Source: Spirogloea muscicola (Eukaryota > Streptophyta > Zygnematophyceae > Spirogloeales > Spirogloeaceae). Taken from it: a stretch of 12,322 nt of DNA. Shown here piece by piece: positions 1 to 7,700 of this stretch (its first letter is position 1; each line of letters starts with the position of its first letter). A program made the translations under genes and the position numbers. Under the pieces are notes generated by a model that was not told the origin of the DNA, searched no databases, and saw nothing but the letters and a program-made list of their open reading frames with translations. Where the stretch lies: positions 1-12,322 of the forward strand of contig WELB01000249.1 in NCBI GenBank assembly GCA_009602725.1. The letters run 5' to 3'.

Positions 1-125
1 CTCGCGGGAGAGGCCCTGGCCGTCGGCGGCGGCGGCGGCGGCGGCGGCCGCCGCGGCCTGCACGTGCACGGGTGGCGCGTTGAGGCGCAGCACCGCCACA
101 TCCTTACGGCCGACGAGGTCGACAG
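1..125 (+). other. First visible TIP41 exon (5' truncated) with GGC trinucleotide run
   Basis: Reads in frame from base 1. Eight GGC codons (25-48) encode Gly8, followed by the conserved RRGLHVHGW block and ADEVDR. It ends in phase 2 at ag|gtgggg. By hand count about 79% of bases are G or C. The next exon supplies the last base of the split Arg codon and continues WCALLGTCHLPEM, aligning with the plant WEKKLKTSHLPEM region. The initiator Met and any upstream residues are outside the window. Confidence 0.88.
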
Positions 126-3100
126 GTGGGGCTCCAGGCGTCGACGAGGTCGGGGCTTAAGAGCTGAGAATCAGCATTGAGGAGTCACGAGTTCGATTCC
201 AGGGCTCAACGTGGAGCTGGGGATCTCAGTGCTCAGGGCTCGGGGCTCTGAACGTACTGCCCCGTCGCCTCATCTTCGCATGCCATTCCCCTCGATCGGA
301 ATTCTGGTCTAAAGTCAAGGGTTCAGGGCCTAAACCCTAACCCTAAACCCTAAGCCCTCAAGCTCAGAACCCTACAGCCTGAACCTCGTAGCTTGCGAGC
401 TTTAAGTTGGCAGTGCTGTGGCGAGTTCCATTACAATTGCCCCCCGCTCGCATCTAATTGGCCTCTGAGAACAAAGGGCAGGCACTGAGCAGCCGAGCCC
501 GGGCCTTTGGGCTTCAGGACCCAGCTCAGCGGCGGCCTTCCTAATGTCGTAGAGGCCAGGAACTGCTTTAGTGTGACGTTGGAAGCCAGGTGGCCGGCAC
601 AGTACCAATCAGGGCTTAATAGAGGTCAAAGAGTTGTGTGTTGAGTGTGCTTAGAAGCACACTGCTGGGGTCTGGACTCCTAAAGTCGGGCATTCTTGGT
701 CCAATCAGGGCCTCCTGGTTACACGCATGCAGCTGGTTGGGGTCCCGCAGCACGACCATGGTCACGCAGGGGTACCGTCGACGGTGTTGGAGCTGCCATC
801 TGCCATGCCATCTTCTCTGTGCCACTGGCTGCCCGAGGTTTGAGGGTTTAAGATTTAGGGTTCTAGAGACTTGGGGTTTAGGTTTTATTGACGCAGACCT
901 TAGGCCTCTGAAGTTTCTTACTTCGTGTTAGAGTTGAATGCCAGAGCTTGAGTGACAATTTAGAGTTAGAGTCAGAGTCAAATGAGAGTTGATTCAGTCA
1001 GACTTCAATTTCAGGCCTGTGTTGTGCAACCCAAGTCTCCAATGCCTGCTTGTGAAGCCTGACTCCTGAACGACATGGGTCCCCAGGTGGTGCGCGCTGC
1101 TGGGGACGTGCCACCTGCCGGAGATGGTGTTCGGTGGCAACAGCCTGGAGCTCGTGCACGAGGCCAGCGGTGCAGCGCTGCACTTCAACGCCCTCGACGC
1201 GCTGCATGCATGGCGCGCTGAGGGCCTCCCGCCTGTCCAAGTCCCTGCTGCCGCCAGGTGGCTGGACCGCAGGTGGACTCGACACCCCCGCTGCCATGCT
1301 CTCTCAACCGCCAGAATCAATGGGCTCACATCCAAGGAGTACCCACTTGGTCTGGGATGTGCGCACAACCACCAGACTCTGGTTCATTCCACAACATAGC
1401 AAATATAGTCAACAGTTAAGACTGCTGATTGTCCACGGCACTTGCTCCTTTGAAAATTTCACACCTCCTGAGCATTTCCTCATGGTCCCTGCCAACGAGC
1501 CCCACCGTCAAGCCAAGTATACATGTGTCAGCTCCAGCACAGACCAACTTCCATCGCCAGTGCTTACGCCAAGAGCGTCGTGGCCGCAGGCGTTGACCTG
1601 CTCGAGCACTGACGAGCAATTTACCGTGGTCTGTCAATGACACAGCCATGCAAAGAATGGGACCTCAGACTCATAGCCCATAGACTCAAGAGTTTGTGAG
1701 TCATCACAACATGCGCACACTGTCGCGCTCACTTCCAGCAGGTGCATACCTCTGAGGCCAGCTATTGCTCACTCCAACCTACATGTTGGTATGCGGCGCA
1801 GCAAGCCAAGCCGGGAATTGATGATGGACTATGACTACACCTACACTACGCCGTACCATGGCTCCGAGCAGCTCCTGAAACTGGTGAGCCCCTGGTGAGC
1901 AGTTCTTGAGTCCGGTCAAGTGTGTCGCTGAGAATCTGGTCGCTCAGTTGCCATAGCTGCAACTGTTCCTTTGGGTTCTGCAGCATGACTTTGCAGAGGT
2001 CCAGGCTCTCAGGTTTCAGAAATCTAGTCTCAAAGGTCTGGATGCGACTTACGTCGCTCTGATAATCACCGGCGTTCAAGCCAGTGGCTTGTCCTCGTGC
2101 GGCTGCCAGGCTCCACACGGGGGCTTGCCTGAACAAGCAAGCTCCCTGAGCCTAGCAGCTCCTGTCAGCTCCAGCACAACGCAGGCCGCTGATCTTGACA
2201 AGCACCAGAGCGACAACGCCCCGATGTCAGCAGCGCTTCGGTGGGAGGAGACGACTGAGCAGATCGACTATGAGCTTCTGCAACAGCGGGACCCTATCCT
2301 CTTTTACGACGAGGTCTGTGATGTCCTTCTCGTGCACCACCAAAGGGATGGTGCATTAGTGTCAGATATACTGCTCAATCATTGAGTCATTGATGTATGA
2401 AATCAAATATGTAAGCCATATGTCTTGAGACATATGGCTTACAAAGTGCTTATTCTAATCTGCTTTTCAGCAAATGCACATTGTGTATCAGTAACAAGGC
2501 ATTGTCTGCTTTGTTGCCTATTGGCCTCTGCACGCCTTAACATCAAAAAATAAGGAGGAGAAGCTGTCCATTATCCTGTTCTGCTCGTGTATGTGCCTAC
2601 ATAAGAACCACGTCTACATTGGCTGTCCCAGTGGAGATTTTGTGCAATTTAGTCAACCTGGACCTGCAGAGTGGATGAGGATGACCGACCTGACTTGATG
2701 GAAGATCCTTTGATGGGCTTTTGTCCAGATGCTCAGCTAGTGCCTTCCATCTCGTCTGACGTGTTGTGCAGCCTGCGGTGAGCAGGTGGTCCTCTACGAG
2801 GACGAGCTAGCAGACAATGGCGTCGCCCTGCTCACTGTTAAGACGGTGAGCACTCTCCTCACAATCTGGCTGGCACGTACATCTGTCAATGGGTGCGTGA
2901 TCTCGAGCCGGAACCTCATGTGTAACAAGTGCACCCTGGACTTCATGCGTGCCGATAATGCTGATGTTGTGTACTTAGCATAACGAGTATTGATCTACAT
3001 ACTGGAGAAGTTGCTAGTATGCCCTGCTTGAGCAATAGGAATTGCTGATGCAAGAGCTTATTTGTGGAACGGCTCCGCAAAGAGACCTCAATTTTCTCAT

Positions 3101-3864
3101 TGCGCATAACAAACTCTTATAATGGACAATGCAACCTTGTGTCATATCACATCTCAGAGGGTGATGCCGCGATGTTGGTTCGTCTTACTCCGGTACTGGG
3201 TGAGCGAGCCCCTCTGCCCCTGACCATGCTAATGAGCTCTAAGTGTCATGAAAATTTTCACAACAGGTCCTGCTTGACATGTACATCTAGCTCTGAAACA
3301 GTACTGTACGGGCACACTGTATGCCAGAAGGCGAGTTAGCAATTCCTTATTGGAAAGAGTTTGTGTTGGAAGTATACTGAAGTCAAGGACCACGTCCTGG
3401 TCATGTGCTCTCCAGCTCCGCGTGGACGGTGCGCTGATGCGATTGAGAGACGCGCGGTTATTCTGCCCCTTTTCGGAGAACCCTGTCGAAGTGCCAAAAG
3501 TGCTGAGAGAATGGTCCCACCGAGAAGAGACTTTTGAGTCTCTGGCTAAGGTGCAGTACGACATCTTGAACAGGCCCTGATGTTCACAACTCAACTCTTA
3601 TCAACTGCTAGTAAGCTAGAGGTGGTGAATCCAACATGTGTACTATTTGCTATACATTACTCTAACATTCTGATCCAAAGCGCTGGTTCTCTACTGCAGA
3701 GAGGTCTGCCAGCCACGCCAGCATCCTATGCGGATCCTACAATGGCTCTTGACGTTATCAAAGTTGTAGCCTCGAAAGTGGAGAAGCTATGCGTCGACAG
3801 ATCAGCAGTAGGCCTTGCAAGCGGAGCTGGTGTTACAAAGGTAGCCAGGAAGCTTCAAGATTGA
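1..3864 (+). CDS. TIP41L: TIP41-like protein (TIPRL family, PP2A/TOR-pathway regulator), 5' partial, 8 exons
   Basis: TIP41/TIPRL proteins bind PP2A-type phosphatase catalytic subunits and act in TOR signalling in the cytosol. Exons: 1-125, 1087-1272, 1802-1883, 2185-2313, 2786-2845, 3158-3199, 3416-3550, 3700-3864. They join to 924 nt (307 residues plus TGA) with no internal stop and matching phases (2, 2, then 0). All seven introns are GT-AG. Family blocks in order are GRRGLHVHGW, LPEMVFGGNSLELVHE, ALHFNALDALHAW, GLPPVQVPAAARW, MMDYDYTYTTPYHGSE, DPILFYDEV, VVLYEDELADNGVALLTVK, RVMPRCWFVLLRYW, LRVDGALMRLRDARLF and ASYADPTMALDVIKVV. These match recalled plant TIP41-like protein essentially end to end. 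The start codon lies left of position 1; reading starts at codon phase 0, just before eight glycines. The C-terminus extends about 20 residues beyond the usual end. Family assignment is very secure; which paralogue it is cannot be told. Confidence 0.95.
329..358 (+). repeat. Interstitial telomere-like repeat, C-rich strand, with two telo-boxes
   Basis: About four consecutive units mixing CCCTAAA and CCCTAA. Exact telo-box AAACCCTAA occurs at 332-340 and 345-353. The block is flanked by an 8-bp inverted repeat, GGTTCAGG at 320-327 and CCTGAACC at 378-385. The heptamer is the common plant and green-algal telomere unit. In plants, telo-boxes in 5' regions are linked to expression of translation and growth genes; a role here is inference. 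Confidence 0.85.
842..882 (+). repeat. Degenerate telomere-like repeat, G-rich strand
   Basis: Contains GAGGGTTTA at 842-850, an exact TTTAGGG at 854-860, and GGGGTTTAGG at 873-882, separated by unrelated bases. It is in the opposite orientation to the CCCTAAA block about 500 bp upstream in the same intron. Confidence 0.65.
1273..1801 (+). other. TIP41 intron 2 (529 bp)
   Basis: GT-AG intron, donor cgcag|gtggac and acceptor gcgcag|caag, phase 2, splitting a Ser codon (RSKPS-like block). No further gene, RNA or repeat was recognised in it. Confidence 0.85.
1884..2184 (+). other. TIP41 intron 3 (301 bp)
   Basis: GT-AG intron, donor ctg|gtgagc and acceptor acgcag|gcc, phase 0. The donor has a near copy (tg|gtgagc) 11 bases downstream; using it would shift the frame. 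The acceptor was chosen because earlier AGs give the wrong phase; it lies in the poorly conserved loop before RWEETTEQIDY, so it is slightly less certain than the others. Nothing else was seen. Confidence 0.75.
2314..2785 (+). other. TIP41 intron 4 (472 bp)
   Basis: GT-AG intron (gag|gtctgt to gagcag|gtg), phase 0, between FYDEV and VVLYEDEL. It contains the 34-nt palindrome at 2410-2443. Otherwise no recognisable content. Confidence 0.88.
2410..2443. repeat. 34-nt near-perfect palindrome (hairpin) in TIP41 intron 4
   Basis: The left arm tgtaagccatatgtct (2410-2425) and right arm agacatatggcttaca (2428-2443) are exact reverse complements, separated only by TG. Pairing stops at the outer ends (a against a). 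Each arm also contains the small palindrome CATATG. On RNA it would fold as a 16-bp stem with an unpaired TG that is too tight to close without opening the top pair. It may be a mobile-element end, a recombination scar or a chance palindrome; no transposon features are seen around it. Confidence 0.9.
2846..3157 (+). other. TIP41 intron 5 (312 bp)
   Basis: GT-AG intron (acg|gtgagc to ctcag|agg), phase 0. It ends at the 42-nt microexon 3158-3199. Nothing else was recognised. Confidence 0.88.
3158..3199 (+). other. TIP41 42-nt exon encoding RVMPRCWFVLLRYW
   Basis: This short exon supplies the strand that the family shows as RVMPSSWFLLLRFW. Its borders are ctcag|agg and tgg|gtgagc, both phase 0. 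Without it the protein would lack an invariant core segment, so it is well supported despite its size. Arg replaces the first Ser of the usual MPSS/MPSC. Confidence 0.93.
3700..3864 (+). other. TIP41 last exon with extended C-terminus
   Basis: The exon begins after ctgcag with RGLPATPASYADPTMALDVIKVV, matching the SDPSSISQRLPVI region of plant proteins, then VEKLCV. About 20 further residues (Gly/Ala/Val/Lys rich) follow before TGA at 3862-3864; I recognise no motif in them. Base composition here is about half GC, against about 79% in the first exon. Confidence 0.9.
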
Positions 3865-4435
3865 TATATTGGTCCCACTTCAAGATATGGCACTGAAGAC
3901 AGCGCAAATTCTTTGTTTAATAGATGAAGGCATAATAAGCCCTGTCTTAGCGACTACTTGTCATCTCTGTGGCCTTTACCGCAAGAATCTCCACTGGAAT
4001 CTCCATTTCCAGTCTAGGCATTATCGGCCACCCATCAACATGTGCCTTGTTATGAAACAGTGAAGGAAGTGCAAGCTTTCTTTTTACGCAAATAATTTGT
4101 CTAGTCTATGGCATCACAGTGGGCTGCGTCAACTGGTGGATGTCACTCTACTCAGTCCTATACATTTGCCCGACTACCGAGGCCACCACTGGACAGCAAG
4201 TAAGCGTGTCACAGTGAAGCCTGGGGAAATACAATATAGTTGCAACGTCAGGCACTGAAAGGTTGCACCACATAAGATGCAAATATGGCGTTGACCTGCA
4301 ATGTGTGCTAGGCGCGAATGCCCAGCAGTGCCCAATGACTGGGCCAACACACCTGCCCAAGCTCACCTACCCAAGAAGGCCACACAGGTACTTGTACACA
4401 ATGAGTGATCAACTGGGTAGGAAGCTACAGAGGCA
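3865..4435. other. Convergent intergenic spacer / two 3' UTRs (571 bp)
   Basis: The TIP41 stop (+) and DPE2 stop (-) face each other, so both 3' ends must lie here or overlap. I found no AATAAA and no TGTAA (the common chlorophyte polyadenylation signal) on either strand in this interval. Short open frames here have no recognisable features. No terminator or RNA gene was recognised. Confidence 0.8.
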
Positions 4436-4710
4436 TCACGGTCTAGTGGTTGGCCTGTGTGGACTTGATGACGAAAGCTTAAGCTGACTGAGGCCACCAG
4501 CTGCAGAGTTTGCACCATTCTCACGTCCCACTCGAGATGCGGGCTTGAAATCGTCAGTCACAGGCCCGGCAACAGTAGGCCCATTAGCACTGGGCATGGC
4601 GTCGTCTGGAAGTTCTGCCACTGTTGTCCGGCCGCTCGTCAAAAGGAGGTCCTGGACTGTGGCCAGCCAGTCCTCGTCTCTAAGCAACTCCTCAAGCGTC
4701 ACGTGTAGAC
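4436..4710 (-). other. DPE2 last exon with low-complexity C-terminal tail
   Basis: Begins in phase 1 (ttcc|gtaggc joined to cccag|gtctac gives Arg), then LHVTLEELLRDEDWLATVQD and LLLTSGRTTVAELP, the usual end of GH77 in plants. About 55 more residues rich in Ser, Pro, Ala and Gly follow, with no recognisable motif, to TGA at 4436-4438. Confidence 0.93.
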
Positions 4711-7700
4711 CTGGGAAGGAGGCACCGTTGTCAGTCACAAAGCTTATTACGGTCGCTAGAGCTAGCCGAGCCAGATGCATACAGAAAAGCTTCCTCATCT
4801 CATGGCAAATATTGGAGCCAAGTGAGTGTGGTAGCATTGCTCAACACTCCACATATGATGATCAAGGTATGCAGCTGTGGAGCATGCAACCATGGGGAAA
4901 TGACATGGGGCGCTTGAGGCCTACGGAATCGCCAATAATGCCGGGGAGTTGTTGGGTCGTTGATCGTCTCCTCAGCAGCAGGCCTTTCACTGTACTTGTC
5001 TTTCAGAGCCATCAAGTCCTACAGAAACAGATGGTCAAAGTGTTGCTGCGTTACTACAACCTTCTTCTCTAATCAGGAACCTGTGGAAGCCTCATATACG
5101 ACGATGCAAGATAGATGTATACCAAGCAACTTATTATGCTCTGCCTGTGTACCTACGCAAGAATATGACGTTCAGCAACGGGGAGCGCTCTTTCTATGTT
5201 CAGGAACAATTATCTGGCTGACAACAAACACCCTTTCATCCAACGCCTGAGTTGCAACAAGGGTGGCATGGCAACCTGAATAGGGAAGATGGCAAAGACT
5301 GAAGGCGAGTCGCAGTGTTGTTGCAGGATGGCCCTTGCAACATCAGGCGTACATGTATCTGGTGGGGTCTGGCTGAAGCCAAGAGCACTCTGGAAGAATC
5401 TCAGCCTCCGATCAGCATCTTCCTCCCACCATGCTCGCATTGTTGAGGTGTCATGGCATGAAGGGGCACAAATCTGCAGGTAGGAACGCATGAATACATA
5501 TAGGCAAATCAATGGCCAATGAGAAGAACCTCAGACAAGGCAATTGCAGGGGGAAGACTTTGGCACAAAGTGGCTCAGCATAATATGATGATACAACCAC
5601 AAACTCTGACATCTCAGTGCAGATGCTTCACAAGCAGGTTGCATCAGTACATCACACGTCATACTGGTCTGCAAAGGGTTATTTCATGCCATGAGATCCA
5701 ACAAAAAGAACAAAGAGCAGTGTAGTAATTCTTTCAACGTACCGTCATATAGTCATAGGTGGCAGGGTTCCCAAACTCTTGATTCTCCTCAGACGGCATT
5801 CTCTGGATTCTTAAACCCAAAAGTCCCAGCTCATTCAAAACCTGCAAACATGCCCGTGAAAGCCATGCGAACATAGTCCTTGAAGGGGCAAAGCCAGGAG
5901 AAGGCCAACGTCAATCTATTCCAGCACTAAGTTGGGCTTTGATAGCCTATAAATGGTAGAGTATAACAAAATTCAGTCATGAAATTACTAAACTGCATAA
6001 AACTCAGGGGGGTCATGCTATTTGGTACCGGAGGCACACACGCGGGAACAAGGCCCAAGTCTTCGCCACAAGTGAGCATGTCAGAGGCGTTCATCAGAAC
6101 TGGCAAAGTCTTCAATGCATTCTCTCTCCACAGATCCTCCTGTCTGACAAAGTAGTAGTCATGGTACAATCTTTGTAACACCACCTTGCTGCTTGAAACA
6201 ATTGCCAAAACGCGCACATGTTTCCATCAGTGCAATTTCATATCCTTGCGTGAGAGTAAGTGCTAATACTGATAAATGTGCATGATGGAACAAAGAGCGC
6301 AATCCTATCTTGTTTGTGAAATCAACACTATTTAGCTCCTACAAGTGTGTGATACTTCAAGGAGGTCAGTACTGCACAGCCGTGTCATAGCAAGAACAGG
6401 GCTTTCATTGCCAAGACAAATGCACAACATTGGCAACTTGCCAAAGGTGAATTCACGGGGAATACTGCTACAAAATATCTAAGATTCTGATATGGTGCAA
6501 GCCTCCATGTTCTGTGTTCACCTATGGTCGTCAAGCTCTCTGAAATTGACAGTCTGGTCGAGATTGAAACGGGGATAAAACTTGAGAGGATCATCCAGAT
6601 CTCTGATCAGGACAATGTCCTGTCACGACATACAAATCCATGTCACTTATTGGTGCTGGTGACTGCATACTGCAGCCAACTTGCAGAAGAGATCCTTTTA
6701 AATTGAGCTGAACAAATACCTTCAGCAACCCAAATAAAGCCTTCTTGACGTGCTCGTTCTCCTGTACCAGCCACTCAGGGGATCCTTCACGAGGCTTCAA
6801 CGCCCAATCGATTTTCCTCTCTGTGTCATATGCTGGCTTGAACTGCAGAACCATGTATTACCAACAGTGCATCAAGTGCTGAGAGCTGCTGAAATGGACA
6901 CTTGCAGTAACTACTCTGCTTGCAGAATATTGAGTGCAACAATTGCAATCTGCTTGTAGCACTGCACTAGTCAATACTTCATCCATGCCTACCTCTGTCT
7001 CAAGCTCTACAATGACACCCAAATTCCTTTCCTGCTGCCTAAGAGGCACATCTTGCCATTTGCAAGACCACATGTAGACACAATGTCTCAGGTGTAAGAT
7101 GCGCATATAAATCGTTTTACCTTATAGCACAGATGCATGGTCTCCTCAAAGTACTTGGACGCCAACTCAGTCCACTTGGTCCCAAAAGTGTCCTACAAAG
7201 AAGATAACACCGATTGGAGCATGTCACCACAGGATTAAGGGCAAGCTGAGTGGAAAAAAAGTCAGCGAATGATGTTGCAGATTGTACCTGTAAAATGTGA
7301 CACCGGATGTATGGCTCACTGAGGCGATTAAAATCCCAGAGACCTTCCTTCTCCATCTCCTCCTGTGCACACAGCCCAATAGCTTCTTCAGCACTTCGCT
7401 ATCCTGCAAGCACAACCTAGCAGTAACTCTATGTCCTTGACTTCCTACTAACAATGCAATGAACAGGAGACAGCAGGAAGCGAAGGTCTCCATCTGATGT
7501 GCAACTCACAGCTGCAATTGGTAATGAAGGTCGGAATCTGCCAAGAAGGCCAGTGATGCAATGGTTGGGAAGCTCCCAGATCCGGAAGAAGCCAAGAATG
7601 TGATCTATTCTGTAAGCTGTGAAGAATTTAGACATCTGAAAAAGCAACGGTGTTAGCGTGTGTCAGAGATTGATATGAGTCAGTCCTTGTACCAACTGCT

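Larger units (their letters stand above)
126..1086 (+). other. TIP41 intron 1 (961 bp), telomere-motif rich, no gene seen
   Basis: A GT-AG intron (donor gtgggg, acceptor ccccag), the longest in the window. It holds CCCTAAA-type repeats near 329-358 and TTTAGGG-type repeats near 842-882, with GGGCTC/GGGTTC-rich sequence between about 160 and 390. The open frames inside it have no recognisable domain and are interrupted where the family protein is continuous, so I call no gene here. Confidence 0.85.

Noticed and set aside
170-210. GTTCGATTCC at 191-200 looks like a tRNA B box
   Set aside because: The flanking bases do not pair as a T-arm beyond the closing G-C, and no matching A box or acceptor stem is seen upstream.
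638-931. Open frame of 97 codons on the + strand in TIP41 intron 1
   Set aside because: No recognisable domain; it overlaps telomere-like sequence and lies in an intron defined by the conserved protein on both sides.
994-1368. Open frames of 124 and 99 codons on the - strand
   Set aside because: They are antisense shadows of the GC-rich TIP41 exon 2, whose + strand reading matches the family closely.
1134-1640. Open frame of 168 codons on the + strand
   Set aside because: It is out of frame with the conserved TIP41 exon it overlaps and runs into intron; no domain is visible.
4545-5072. Open frame of 175 codons on the + strand
   Set aside because: It is antisense to DPE2 exons 20-21 and their intron; the - strand reading is clearly the real one.
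7363-7410. Possible extra DPE2 exon starting gat agc gaa after a good ttgcag acceptor
   Set aside because: It would shift the frame into the following EEMEKEG block and matches nothing in the family; the gcacag acceptor at 7363-7368 fits.
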